The notes beneath the pieces are model-generated. The model made no database searches and had not been told where the DNA came from. It was given only the letters and a program-made list of their open reading frames with translations. From Candidatus Poribacteria bacterium (lineage in GTDB: Bacteria > Poribacteria > WGA-4E > WGA-3G): a stretch of DNA of 64,000 nt. The position numbers and the translations under genes are program-made. The stretch lies in the NCBI GenBank assembly GCA_958295945.1, contig OY282386.1, positions 3,776,204-3,840,203 of the forward strand. Direction: 5' to 3'. This document shows positions 34,976 through 44,583 of this stretch, piece after piece; within the stretch, counting starts at the first letter, position 1; each line of letters begins with the position of its first letter.

Positions 34976-36298
34976 CTATTTTGCAAGGAATTCTGTTGGT
35001 AGGACTTTATGAACTGTATCAATCACTAATTGTTCAACACCTGAAGCAAAACGCGTCGGTTGTCCGAAATAGATCATCGCACCACCGCCTTCATATCCAC
35101 CTTCTGCTAATACACGTTCAGATGGGATATAGCCGGGAAAAGCATTTGCATAAGCACCTACCCATAGACGTTTGGCATCATACTCTTTCTTCAGACGCAG
35201 AGAAAAATCTACTACTACCTCACTTGCAAGGAAGATGATAGCTAACTCCCCACCAAAAGTCCATGCTTGTACTGGATAAGAAATATCTGTTTTGATTTCC
35301 TGTCCATCTTTTATCATATCAAGATGTTTTTGGGCATGATAACCGATTGCGCCACCTTGTGCTGCTTTTTCTTTCCATTCTTCCTGAGTAGGTAATTTAT
35401 CAAATGGTAAATTTACTCTTTCAAAGGCACCTACGGGTAAATTGTTAAGAGAAGTTGCTTTTCTTTCAAGCTGATGATTAACCTCTTCAGCAAGTGCACG
35501 ACCGTGTTCCTTTGCATAATCGAGACGGGTTTCAAATACTTCCTGTTTTCCTTCAGGCATAGGACGCATCCGAGATTCTGGATTTGCATCTGCCCCACAG
35601 CCTATTGTGATTAAAGCGGTCACATTTGGGTGTGCTTTCTGTATCTCCTCTTGTGCAAATCCTGCCCAATCTCCGCAGATATGGTTGTCTGAACCTGCTA
35701 AGGTTGTGCAGTGGCAGGCATAACTTGCCCATACAGCATGAAGGTCTCCATCGGCATTGGTAAACTGTAGGACAGGTAGCGAATGATCTACCGGTCCACC
35801 ATCTGTTCGACGGTTCTTAGCAAAACCAACTTCACCAATGTTCCAAGTTAAATGACACGGTGTTCGTCGTGTGATTGCTTCCATTGCAAGTGCTTCCAAC
35901 CAGTTGCCAAGTTCACGAGTGTAACGGTCTATTGTTTCCTGTTCTTCAGGTGAAATATCTGCGCTGAATATGAAGGCTGCTGAGTTAGTCAGACAAGGTG
36001 CACTGTGCGTGTGTGTAAAACATGCAACAAAATTCTCACGAGGTATTCCTGTTTTACCTTCAATACGAATGGCTAAATCTTCTGTGAATTCATCTGGCAA
36101 TCCACAGTTTTCAACCGTTATCATAAGGACAGGATCTTCGTCATCGCCACCGATAACAAGTGCCTTTGCCCATATCCGTTGAATGATTCCTTCGGATACT
36201 GTTCGTCTACTGCCATACCCGTTGAGACGGATTGGGTAATCTGGGGTTATATCGATTTGTGCAACACCAACTTCAATAAGATTATCATGTTCTGCCAT
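34976..36298 (-). CDS. Neutral/alkaline ceramidase-like hydrolase
   Basis: A 440-aa protein related to the N-terminal zinc-amidase domain of neutral ceramidases: VGVAQIDITPDYPIRLNGYG (start), ..ITVENCGLPDEF, FVACFTHTHSAPC (zinc histidines), SYACHCTTLAGSDNHICGDWAGF and the IGCGADANPESRM segment. It lacks a signal peptide and the C-terminal Ig-like domain of true ceramidases, so it is probably cytoplasmic and may act on another amide or ester. AAGGA precedes ATG 36298. It is next to the HpcH/HpaI aldolase. Confidence 0.85.
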   Translation of the reverse strand: MAEHDNLIEVGVAQIDITPDYPIRLNGYGSRRTVSEGIIQRIWAKALVIGGDDEDPVLMITVENCGLPDEFTEDLAIRIEGKTGIPRENFVACFTHTHSAPCLTNSAAFIFSADISPEEQETIDRYTRELGNWLEALAMEAITRRTPCHLTWNIGEVGFAKNRRTDGGPVDHSLPVLQFTNADGDLHAVWASYACHCTTLAGSDNHICGDWAGFAQEEIQKAHPNVTALITIGCGADANPESRMRPMPEGKQEVFETRLDYAKEHGRALAEEVNHQLERKATSLNNLPVGAFERVNLPFDKLPTQEEWKEKAAQGGAIGYHAQKHLDMIKDGQEIKTDISYPVQAWTFGGELAIIFLASEVVVDFSLRLKKEYDAKRLWVGAYANAFPGYIPSERVLAEGGYEGGGAMIYFGQPTRFASGVEQLVIDTVHKVLPTEFLAK

Positions 36299-36368
36299 TA
36301 CTTAATTCCTTTACAATTGTATTTCATACAGATAATTGGCTTACCTATCCTATTACAATGTTTCCTAT

Positions 36369-37289
36369 CTACTCCATTTCCATAGCGTCAGCAAACACAT
36401 CTTCAAGTGAATGTTTTACTTCCCGCAATTGACGCAATTGAACTCCAGTTTCATGTGCTAAATTAAAGAAGAACCTTCCATCAGTATGGTCGTTTGCTGT
36501 TGATGTAACACGGACGCGTCCATCTGAACGCAACTCGGTATCATAAGGAAACTTATCCAAGGCTACAAGGTATGCATCACGATCTCCTACTATTTTCAGA
36601 TCATAAACTTGACCCTGATTTTTTCTCAATGCCTCTATTTCTCCGCTGATGACAAGACTCCCGTGAGAGAGCGCAATTACATAGCTACATGTCGATTCCA
36701 CATCGGGTAATAGATGCGAAGATAGAATCACATCAATACCTTTATCCACAGCAATGTCCTTAACAAGTGTTAACATTTCCTCTCTACCCGTTGTATCCAT
36801 ACCATTTGTTGGTTCGTCAAGCAACAACATCTTCGGGTCGTGCACTAATGCCTGTGCTAACTTCACCCGTTGCCGCATTCCCGCTGAATATCCACTGATA
36901 GGACGGTATCGTTCTTCATCAAGACCAACATAATATAACACTTCATGTGCACGTTGCATTGCATCTCTTGCAGGCATACCACAGAGTTCACCTGCGTAAG
37001 CCACAAGTTGAACGGCAGTCATTTGAGGAATTAAACAATCGTCTTCTGGCATATATCCTACCTGTTGACGAATTGATAGATAATCGGTTTGCACATCTAA
37101 ACCGAAAACAGACGCATTCCCACGACTTGGATTTAGGAATCCGAGTAGCATCTTAATCAATGTGCTTTTCCCCGCACCATTGGGACCAAGCAAACCGATC
37201 GCACCACCACTCTCTAATTCCACAGATAGGTCATCTAAAGCAGGATTTGTTCCAAAAAAGACTGAGACTTTGCTGACTTCTAATAGCAT
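36369..37289 (-). CDS. ABC transporter ATP-binding protein
   Basis: A 306-aa ABC ATPase of the drug/antibiotic-exporter type (DrrA/CcmA-like). Walker A GPNGAGKST (~35-43), Q-loop VGYMPEDD, signature YSAGMRQRVKLAQAL, Walker B MLLLDEPTNGMD and the switch HLL. A C-terminal ~80-residue extension is usual for this subgroup. The membrane permease would be expected next to it but none is adjacent in the window (the downstream gene is ceramidase-like), so the partner is elsewhere. It starts 3 bp after the alr stop codon without its own ribosome site, so translation is coupled to alr. Confidence 0.92.
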   Translation of the reverse strand: MLLEVSKVSVFFGTNPALDDLSVELESGGAIGLLGPNGAGKSTLIKMLLGFLNPSRGNASVFGLDVQTDYLSIRQQVGYMPEDDCLIPQMTAVQLVAYAGELCGMPARDAMQRAHEVLYYVGLDEERYRPISGYSAGMRQRVKLAQALVHDPKMLLLDEPTNGMDTTGREEMLTLVKDIAVDKGIDVILSSHLLPDVESTCSYVIALSHGSLVISGEIEALRKNQGQVYDLKIVGDRDAYLVALDKFPYDTELRSDGRVRVTSTANDHTDGRFFFNLAHETGVQLRQLREVKHSLEDVFADAMEME

Positions 37290-37292
37290 TTG

Positions 37293-38420
37293 TTAAAAAT
37301 CACTCTCTTTATATATACGTTTGACGCGTTTTCCAATACGGGTTAATATTTCATAGGGGATCGTATCTGCCTTCTCAGCAATTTCATTGACACTGATTTC
37401 TTCGTCTCCTTGCTTTCCAATCAACACCACTTCTTCACCAATTAATACGTCATCGTTTTGTTCTAACTTTACAACCATCAAATCCATACAGATACGTCCG
37501 ATGATCGGACGACGATTTCCTCCGATCAACACATCGCCCCGATTTGACAAGGCGCGCGGATATCCGTCACCGTAACCGACTTGTATACCTGCGACACGAG
37601 TACGAGAAGTTACTTTATAGGTCAATCCATAACTTACACCTTCCCCCGCTTCAATATTCTCTACCCAACTGACGCGGGATTTCCAAGTAATAGCAGGTTC
37701 TAACGGTATCGGTTTTTCATTTCCAGGATAGATTCCATACAAACTCAAACCGGGACGAACGGCATCATAATGGGATTCAGGTATGACTAAAGCAGCTGCA
37801 CTGTTTGCGGCATGTTTGATTGTGCTATTTGGGACGTTCTCAATCGCTGAGGAAAAACGTTCTAATTGCAGATACGAAAAACTTTTATCGACTTCATCAG
37901 CGGTTGCAAGATGCGTAAACACACCATGGATTTCAAAGTCTGGTTTAATTTTCAATTCATTAATGTACCTTGCCGCGTCGTTGTAGTGTATTCCACTGCG
38001 GTTCATACCTGTATTTATATCCACATGAACCCTAACTCTTGAGGGGTTCTCTTTTGCAATGTCAAATATCTTTTTCATATCTCTCAGCATCTTAATTACA
38101 GGCCAATTGTCAACTGCAGTGATAAAATGATTTTGCACAATTGATTCTGCATAATATGGATAAGGAGTAAAGAGAATAAATATACGATTGTCAATTCGTG
38201 CTTCGCGCAATTCAATTGCTTCTTCAACAGTTGCGACAGCGAACATATCGGCTGTATATTTCAGTGTATTTGCAACAGCAATCGCACCGTGTCCATAGGC
38301 ATCAGCTTTCACGACTGCAATTAATTCTTTCCCTGTGTATGTCTTTATTGCATGAGCATTTCTACGAATTGCTATGAGATCTACTTCTAATTCTGATCTT
38401 ATGTCAGTGAAAATATACAT
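37293..38420 (-). CDS. alr: Alanine racemase
   Basis: Makes D-alanine for peptidoglycan. The 375-aa protein has the PLP lysine K38 in AVVKADAYGHGA, the NTGMNRSGI and HAANSAAAL segments, the second catalytic Tyr in GVSYGLTYK, and the GYGDGYPR and IGRICMDLMVV motifs near the C-terminal beta domain. It is complete. No strong Shine-Dalgarno is visible at ATG 38420; it follows the PKD lipoprotein gene by 8 bp, which suggests coupling. Confidence 0.96.
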   Translation of the reverse strand: MYIFTDIRSELEVDLIAIRRNAHAIKTYTGKELIAVVKADAYGHGAIAVANTLKYTADMFAVATVEEAIELREARIDNRIFILFTPYPYYAESIVQNHFITAVDNWPVIKMLRDMKKIFDIAKENPSRVRVHVDINTGMNRSGIHYNDAARYINELKIKPDFEIHGVFTHLATADEVDKSFSYLQLERFSSAIENVPNSTIKHAANSAAALVIPESHYDAVRPGLSLYGIYPGNEKPIPLEPAITWKSRVSWVENIEAGEGVSYGLTYKVTSRTRVAGIQVGYGDGYPRALSNRGDVLIGGNRRPIIGRICMDLMVVKLEQNDDVLIGEEVVLIGKQGDEEISVNEIAEKADTIPYEILTRIGKRVKRIYKESDF

Positions 38421-38428
38421 ATTGTAAT

Positions 38429-39181
38429 TTATTGAATTTCAGTAATAGTACCTTCTGCCCCTATCAACGTTAACTTTCTTAGCAGCCATGCGTCTTGCAT
38501 TACGCTCACAACTTCAAGGGTCAGAGACAACTCATAATTCCCAGGTTCTCGGATAACAGATGACACATCCACTTCATCGGCAATGGGAATCATTTCTAAA
38601 GGTTGGACTTCCCCGATTGCACGATTTCTCACTACAGATGCACCGTTGATTGAGATACTTAAAAAAGCACCTGTTCGTGCCGTGTCCTGGAGAATATCGT
38701 ATCGTAGACGCAAGTTATTTTGGATCACTTGCTGTACATTCAATTGGAATGTTAGGGATTGTGTGAACGAATTCCCTTGCCAGTAGCGATTAGGAGTGGC
38801 AACTATGGCATGTCCAATATTGACAGTAATCCTGAGTTCATCCTTTTCTGTTACAGTGCCATCAGATACTTCAAGGGTAATGGTGTAAGAACCTTCAGTT
38901 TCAGGTGCAATATAAACAACGTTTGCACCTTCCCCCGATATTCTCCCACCAGATGTACTCCATCTGTAGACCAGAACATCAGCATTTCCAGAGTATGTTA
39001 TTGTAGCAGATATTGTGGTGGTATCCCCAATATTAATGCTATTGGAAGCGGATGCTAAATCAACATCAAGCATCTCTGAATCTAAACTTAGTGGATCGTT
39101 AATATCACATCCGGTAAGAACACAGAGTGAAATTAGACAAGAGATTAGTAGAATATGGATTTGTATATATCTGTTTTTCAT
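38429..39181 (-). CDS. Lipoprotein with PKD-like domain
   Basis: A 250-aa protein with a signal peptide ending in a lipobox (SLCVLTGC, Cys25). Residues ~40-120 form a PKD/Ig-like beta domain (YRWSTSGGRISGEG, SYTITLEVSDGTVTEKDELRITV). The second half is a beta-rich domain without known name. Surface or periplasmic, perhaps a binding protein; the function is unknown. It lies directly upstream of alr. Confidence 0.8.
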   Translation of the reverse strand: MKNRYIQIHILLISCLISLCVLTGCDINDPLSLDSEMLDVDLASASNSINIGDTTTISATITYSGNADVLVYRWSTSGGRISGEGANVVYIAPETEGSYTITLEVSDGTVTEKDELRITVNIGHAIVATPNRYWQGNSFTQSLTFQLNVQQVIQNNLRLRYDILQDTARTGAFLSISINGASVVRNRAIGEVQPLEMIPIADEVDVSSVIREPGNYELSLTLEVVSVMQDAWLLRKLTLIGAEGTITEIQ

Positions 39182-39223
39182 ATCATTTATGGTAGAATTT
39201 AGAATTAAATGAACATTAGGAAT

Positions 39224-39289
39224 TGTAGGAGGGAACTCCGATTCCCGATAATCACTGAATTAAATCGCGATTCGGAGATCGCTCCTACA
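39224..39289. repeat. 60-bp-class hairpin element, copy 2
   Basis: TGTAGGAG (39224) and CTCCTACA (to 39289) close a hairpin sharing GGGAACTCCGATTCCCGAT and TCGCGATTCGGAGATCG with the copy at 33680. A partial relative (inverse AGCGATCTCCGAAACGCGAT) occurs at 1558-1577. Confidence 0.8.
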
Positions 39290-39350
39290 GTGGTGTGTAT
39301 AATTATTTTCATACTTCACCATATATTATACCATTATAATGATAAAATGA

Positions 39351-40127
39351 TTAGATTGATTCTGTTTTTCTTCCTCGAAACCACAGGAACAATAAAATGA
39401 GGACGATAGAATTCACAAGCAACATTGTTGAAATGGCATTAAGCTCAGGTGTGATACCAAACTTGATACTTGAATAAATATGTACAGACAGAGTCGTATA
39501 ACCAACACCTGCAGTGAAGAATGTGATGACAAAATCGTCTATTGAGAGTGTAAATGCCAACAGAGCCCCGCCTATGATCCCCGGTGCGATAAGTGGAAAA
39601 GTGACCCGCCAAAATGTTTGCCATTCATTTGCCCCAAGGTCAAGTGCTGCCTCCTCTACCGTTGCATCGTATCCTTCTAACCGTGCACGAACAACAATTG
39701 TAACATAGGCTATGTTGAAAACTACATGTGCAAATATGACGGAAGTTAGTCCTAATGGATAGTCAACCACCGTTCTATAGAACGTCAATACTGCGATAGC
39801 CAGAACTATATCTGGAATTATCATCGGAAGGAATAAAGTTTTAATGAGTGAATCACGAAATCTAAACCGATATTTTTCTATTGCAAGTGCTGCTGCTGTT
39901 CCAATAATTGTTGAGATAAAAGTTGCCACGCCTGCAATTATCAGACTATTCTTGCATGCACGCCACACATTAGGGTTCTTGAACAGTTTCCCATACCAAG
40001 CAAACGAAAATTCCTCCCATACTGATATCTGATTGCCACTGTTGAATGAGAAAACAATGACTACGAAAATAGGAATATAAAGAAATAGAAAAACTAAGAT
40101 TATATTGGTTTCAAGTAATCGTTTCAT
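39351..40127 (-). CDS. potC: Spermidine/putrescine-type ABC transporter permease PotC
   Basis: A 258-aa inner-membrane permease with six transmembrane helices and the EAA loop VEEAALDLGANEWQTFWRVTFPLI near residue 150. N-terminus MKRLLETNIILVFLFLYIPI matches PotC. It lies 40 bp after potB. The ATPase (PotA) and binding protein (PotD) genes are not in the window, so the transporter is incomplete here. Confidence 0.9.
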   Translation of the reverse strand: MKRLLETNIILVFLFLYIPIFVVIVFSFNSGNQISVWEEFSFAWYGKLFKNPNVWRACKNSLIIAGVATFISTIIGTAAALAIEKYRFRFRDSLIKTLFLPMIIPDIVLAIAVLTFYRTVVDYPLGLTSVIFAHVVFNIAYVTIVVRARLEGYDATVEEAALDLGANEWQTFWRVTFPLIAPGIIGGALLAFTLSIDDFVITFFTAGVGYTTLSVHIYSSIKFGITPELNAISTMLLVNSIVLILLFLWFRGRKTESI

Positions 40128-40167
40128 TCTTTTGTTTAGCAGTATTATATGTTTGTCAATTGTCTCT

Positions 40168-41016
40168 CTATGTTTCTACAGATTCACGACCTTTTAGGGT
40201 GCGAAAATACAACACCGTACCCACGAGCACAATAATCATAAGTATGAAAGAGAGTGCAGCACCAAAAGGAAAATCTCGCGCTGTTTTGAATTGTCGTTCA
40301 ATGACATTTCCGATAAAGCTAACTTTCCCACCACCAAGGATGTCTGGTGTTAGAAATGCACCAACCGTCGGAATAAAGACTAACATTGACCCGGCAAGTA
40401 TACCGGGTAGACTCAATGGTAATGTGATGTGCCAGAAAGCATGTCTTGAAGATGCCCCCAAATCCTTCGCTGCATCTATCAGAGACATATCCATCTGCTC
40501 TAACGCAACATATAGTGGGAGGATCATAAATGGTAAATATCCGTATACCAGACCAATCTGCACTGCAAATGGTGTGTTTAGGAGTTCAAGTGGTTGAAAA
40601 CCTGGAATTAGAACTGAAAGCGATGAATTCAGAAGTCCTTCTGTGCGAAGTATGAGTATCCACGCATAGGTGCGGATGAGAAAGTTGATCCAGAATGGCA
40701 GGACGACAAGCAGTAACAGGACATTACGGAATTTAGGACGGTAGTATGCAAGATAATAGGCAAAAGGGTAGCCAACAAGTAGACAAATGGCAGTGCAAAC
40801 GAATGCTGTTGAGACTGACCGCCAGAGGATGCGGAGATAGATTGGATCAAAAAAACGTTGGTAATTTTCTAAAGTGAACTGTGCTTCTATACCACCGTAC
40901 GTACCACGTTTTAGGAAACTATAGATGAAAACAGAAATTAGGGGTAGAAAGAAGAATATGAGAAGCCAGAGAATTACGGGGGAGAGTAGGATTAGGATTC
41001 GCGAATTACGTGGCAT
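40168..41016 (-). CDS. potB: Spermidine/putrescine-type ABC transporter permease PotB
   Basis: A 282-aa permease with six membrane helices and the EAA-type loop DMSLIDAAKDLGASSRHAFW. The GAFLTPDILGG segment is typical of PotB. Its ATG lies inside the 3' end of the restriction endonuclease gene (11-bp overlap), with no ribosome site of its own in intergenic DNA, so its translation depends on the defence operon. This is odd for a nutrient transporter and suggests that the defence genes displaced its original upstream region. Confidence 0.9.
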   Translation of the reverse strand: MPRNSRILILLSPVILWLLIFFFLPLISVFIYSFLKRGTYGGIEAQFTLENYQRFFDPIYLRILWRSVSTAFVCTAICLLVGYPFAYYLAYYRPKFRNVLLLLVVLPFWINFLIRTYAWILILRTEGLLNSSLSVLIPGFQPLELLNTPFAVQIGLVYGYLPFMILPLYVALEQMDMSLIDAAKDLGASSRHAFWHITLPLSLPGILAGSMLVFIPTVGAFLTPDILGGGKVSFIGNVIERQFKTARDFPFGAALSFILMIIVLVGTVLYFRTLKGRESVET

Positions 41017-44014
41017 TTTGTTTCATAAACTCACGGATATAGTTTTGTATGTTCCACGGATCGGTAATTTCAAGAAAATCCCATTTTCCAAACTCTCCAG
41101 AACCATTCACTGCTGGTAACCACATATTTTTGATAGTATTGACCTTTTGGACTTTATCTTCCCTTGGCATTCCAGAAACTTCAAGAATAAGATTGACAAT
41201 ACCATCGTTAGAACCGTTATTTGCTATCCGAATACGGGCAATAAAATCTGGAACATATTGACGGCTTTCCCCGTTGTGATTGATGTATGGAATCGTGAAA
41301 TCTAAGTTATGGTTTTTGACATAGGCAATTACTTCATCCATTTGTTCCAGTGCCTGTGCTGTCTTCTGCTCCCAAGATTCTGTATCAGCCACTACATGAG
41401 TTATGTGGCATTTATCAGGTTTTGTTTCCCAAGTTGGACGTGAGGTCTCAAATAGGACATCTGACGTTGTTCCAGTGCGACCCTTTATACGCGAAGATTG
41501 TGAAAAAATTGGGATGAATATCTTCTCTGAAGTAGTGACTTTAGAATCTGTTCCCTTGGACTGTTGTTCACCATTGAGGATCCCCATGTAGATACGATAT
41601 GCAGCCTTCCGAGCGATTTCATTGATATGAAAAAACTGCGGATATGTGTTGTCTTTATAAGTAACACATTCTTTCATCCACTTGCGCGTGATATGAAGTA
41701 GTTTTGAAAAAAGCCACCATTTTGCATCATCATCGGTATCACAAAGGTGGTTATCCATGAGTACTTTTGTAAGATAGAACTCAGTTTCTTGCTGCCGGTA
41801 TTTTGATAAATATGGCAATTCAACCTCTTTTATTACGCCTGTAATACCTTCAATCTCTATACGAGAAGGAATTTCTGCTGTTGATAGTTGGTAATGAGAA
41901 TCTTCAGTGAAATTGGCATCAACGTTCTGAGATGGTAAGCATGGGCGATATCCAGCAATTTTCGGAAATGTGATTTCGCACTTTGCTTTTCTTTCGGGTA
42001 CAGCCTTAACTTCAGTAACAGGATTTGGTTGGACTGCTTTTCCACTACCAGTTGCTGGGATAAATGAGAAGGGGACTCCATATACTTCAGCGTACTCTGG
42101 CGGAAATGTTTCCAACTCTATATCGTTGTCATTGACCTTAATAGTTGTCTTTTCAAAATCATAAGTTGATCGGCGCAAGCCTCTCCCGACAACCTGTTCA
42201 CAAAGTAGTTGTGTGCTAAAGGCGCGTACGCCAAGGATATGTGTTACTCGTCTTGCATCCCATCCTTCACTTAACATTGATACAGAAACGACACACTTGA
42301 TTTTTTCGCCCAGTTTACCTCGCTTACCAACAGTGTTCAGGACTTCGCGTAGGAGCTCTGCATCTGTGACTTTCTCCACATTCATCTTGCGTCTAAACTG
42401 TTCAATCTGAGTTCGTGCGGCTTTCTTAAATGTATCACTAAGTGCTTCACCAGATTCCAACTGCTTGCTATCAATTAGAAGTGTGCTCATTTTTTCACTC
42501 CAGATACCGTTTTCTTCGTTACTGAAGATTGGTAAATTCCCTTGAACAAGGACCTTTTCTCCATCAGCAGTCTGTTTCTCCCATCCAGCAATCCAGTCGT
42601 AAACGAGTTTGGACACTTTCGTATTGTTGCAAACGACAATCATGACAGGTGGTGTTAATCCATGTTGATCTTTCTGCCATAGATCGAACGACTTTTCATA
42701 ATTTGTATAAAGACTTTGGAGTGCTGTTTCCAATTCTTGAGGTAGATGTGGTTCACCACCGCTTGTAATGCCTTTGAGTTTAGGTCCAACAACATGCCAA
42801 AGTCGGCGATAAATCGGATCGTTTGCCATTGTATCGTCTGCCACTGGTACCCGTGGCACCTTTGCAATGCCACTTTCTATTGCATCTATCAATGCAAAAT
42901 CTGATACGACCCACGGGAACAGAACACCTTCCTTAAGTTTTTTACCGCTTTGGGTAGTAGTGGAATAACCGGAACCACTTAGGAAGAATGGGGTTGCAGA
43001 TAAATCGTAGATAGTTTTTATGCCTATTTTTTCTTTCACTGCATAGAGTCCACTTATCCAAAGGCGTGGATTGTCATTTGTTAACTCAGCTTCCTTATCT
43101 TGTTTTCGTCGGAAACAGTGGTGTGCTTCATCGTTCAGAACAATGATGTTCTTTTTTCTACCAAAACTTCGACAGACGCGCGCGACCATCTCATCAGGTG
43201 TTTCAGTGAAATTTTTCGCGCTGTCTTTTCCCAGAACCTGCGCGCCTACTTTGCTCAATTCCTCTTTTTTTCGGGTTTGAAAAGCGTGATAGTTCGTAAT
43301 AATGATTTTCGCTTGACAGAGCGTGTCAAAGTCTCCGTGTGGAAGCAAATTCATTTTTTTATAGTCGTTTTCAGGGTTTTCAGGAAGAAGTACTTGCAAG
43401 CGATCACGTATTGTTACGCCAGGGGTGACAATGAGAAATGCATCAGTATAACGTTCACTTCGGGAAGTTGCTCTTTTGTTTAAGGTGTGATACACAATTA
43501 GCATCGCCATGACCAATGTTTTACCAGTCCCTGTTGCCATCTTGAATGCAACTCGGTATAGGTCGGGGTTCGCTTCGTTGTTCAGATTCAATAGTTGTTT
43601 ATGGAATGAATCACTGCGATTCTTGTTTTCACATTCATTCAGATAGATAACGGTTTCTACTGCTTCACGTTGGCAGAAAAAGAGACGTGGTTCGTTTTCA
43701 GGATTGTTCCAATGTTCAAGTAGTCGTTTTGTCGTAGGCGTTACTCCTGGATAACCACTCTTGCGCCACGCTGTTACTTGGGCGCGCACTTTGTTGATAA
43801 AAACGTTTGCCTCCCGAAGTTCCGGGTCGGAAAGAAGTTTCATTTGCGCGTCCTGTGACTGTTTTTTCGGTTTCGGCATCGGGACAAAGTATTCACTTTG
43901 ACGTCTACCTTCTTCAATATCCTCAGTAATCCCACGCGGCGTAAATTTGAAGTGCCGTTGTGGTTCCTCAAACGGACTGTTGATGACTGGATTATCTATG
44001 ATGACTTTTGACAT
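41006..44014 (-). CDS. res: Type III-like restriction endonuclease subunit (SF2 helicase-nuclease)
   Basis: A 1002-aa DEAD/DEAH-type translocase-nuclease. Helicase motifs: I FKMATGTGKTLVMAM, II VLNDEAHHCF, III LSATPFFLSG, V SVSMLSEGWDARRVTHILG, VI LLCEQVVGRGLRR. A C-terminal nuclease-like segment reads YVPDFIARI...NLILEVSG, a PD-(D/E)xK pattern with the last Lys changed to Ser. The size and plan fit a BPTD_3080-like/type III Res protein. It lies 20 bp after PIN1 and belongs to one long minus-strand run with mod at 51.2 kb, from which it is separated by about 4.5 kb of ATPase-PIN genes. Confidence 0.9.
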   Translation of the reverse strand: MSKVIIDNPVINSPFEEPQRHFKFTPRGITEDIEEGRRQSEYFVPMPKPKKQSQDAQMKLLSDPELREANVFINKVRAQVTAWRKSGYPGVTPTTKRLLEHWNNPENEPRLFFCQREAVETVIYLNECENKNRSDSFHKQLLNLNNEANPDLYRVAFKMATGTGKTLVMAMLIVYHTLNKRATSRSERYTDAFLIVTPGVTIRDRLQVLLPENPENDYKKMNLLPHGDFDTLCQAKIIITNYHAFQTRKKEELSKVGAQVLGKDSAKNFTETPDEMVARVCRSFGRKKNIIVLNDEAHHCFRRKQDKEAELTNDNPRLWISGLYAVKEKIGIKTIYDLSATPFFLSGSGYSTTTQSGKKLKEGVLFPWVVSDFALIDAIESGIAKVPRVPVADDTMANDPIYRRLWHVVGPKLKGITSGGEPHLPQELETALQSLYTNYEKSFDLWQKDQHGLTPPVMIVVCNNTKVSKLVYDWIAGWEKQTADGEKVLVQGNLPIFSNEENGIWSEKMSTLLIDSKQLESGEALSDTFKKAARTQIEQFRRKMNVEKVTDAELLREVLNTVGKRGKLGEKIKCVVSVSMLSEGWDARRVTHILGVRAFSTQLLCEQVVGRGLRRSTYDFEKTTIKVNDNDIELETFPPEYAEVYGVPFSFIPATGSGKAVQPNPVTEVKAVPERKAKCEITFPKIAGYRPCLPSQNVDANFTEDSHYQLSTAEIPSRIEIEGITGVIKEVELPYLSKYRQQETEFYLTKVLMDNHLCDTDDDAKWWLFSKLLHITRKWMKECVTYKDNTYPQFFHINEIARKAAYRIYMGILNGEQQSKGTDSKVTTSEKIFIPIFSQSSRIKGRTGTTSDVLFETSRPTWETKPDKCHITHVVADTESWEQKTAQALEQMDEVIAYVKNHNLDFTIPYINHNGESRQYVPDFIARIRIANNGSNDGIVNLILEVSGMPREDKVQKVNTIKNMWLPAVNGSGEFGKWDFLEITDPWNIQNYIREFMKQNAT

Positions 44015-44034
44015 TTGGCATAACTCCTATTGCC

Positions 44035-44583
44035 TTAACTTGTTTTCGATCTCTGTCGTTCCTCACGTCTTTTATGGAGGTGTTGAATGTTATCCTCACA
44101 GATAAATTCAACGATTAAACCGTTCTCAACGAAAATCTCTCGCGATCCATACCACTGGCTATCTACTGATTGTAGAAGCGTGGCTTTTTGTTGATGGACA
44201 TTTTCGTACACAACTGCTACAGCAATAAACTTTTTGTCGTCCGAGTCAAAGTCCTGGAACGCATCAGGTAATTCTTCAAAACTGGTTTCATCTGCAGTCG
44301 GTGTAATATGTACTTGCACACATTGCTCCTGATTCTCATAGTTGCGAATGAACCATTCCAGAAAGTACCCGCCGCTACGCTCAACCGTCGGCGGCTCGTC
44401 ATCTTCAAGATAGTTCATATATTCACGGAGTATTATCCATTTATCGTCAATCACTACTTTTTCAGTTCCTTCAATAATCTCATCTAACCGCTCTTGACAT
44501 GCAATAACACATTCGGGCCACGCTTGTTCAGACATGCCTTTTGCGGCAAGGATAACGTTTGTATCTATAACAACAGCTTTCAT
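44035..44583 (-). CDS. PIN-like nuclease 1, partner of ATPase 1
   Basis: A 182-aa protein with a PIN-like arrangement: D7 (VVIDTNVIL), E54 (ILREYMNY), D116 (DSDDKKFIAVA) and D141 (LQSVDSQW). It should be a metal-dependent RNase, or a DNase. The start codon overlaps the stop of ATPase 1 (ATG/TAA region, 1 bp), and res follows after 20 bp. It is about 35% identical by eye to the second copy at 46427-46933, especially around the acidic residues and CQ.RL..I. The C-terminal basic tail (HKRREERQRSK) is lacking in copy 2. Part of a two-gene ATPase-PIN module. Confidence 0.75.
   Translation of the reverse strand: MKAVVIDTNVILAAKGMSEQAWPECVIACQERLDEIIEGTEKVVIDDKWIILREYMNYLEDDEPPTVERSGGYFLEWFIRNYENQEQCVQVHITPTADETSFEELPDAFQDFDSDDKKFIAVAVVYENVHQQKATLLQSVDSQWYGSREIFVENGLIVEFICEDNIQHLHKRREERQRSKTS

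Noticed and set aside
34953-35022. Longer start of the HpcH/HpaI aldolase
   Set aside because: It would overlap the ceramidase-like gene by 47 bp and the added residues are not family-like; ATG 34953 has a ribosome site.
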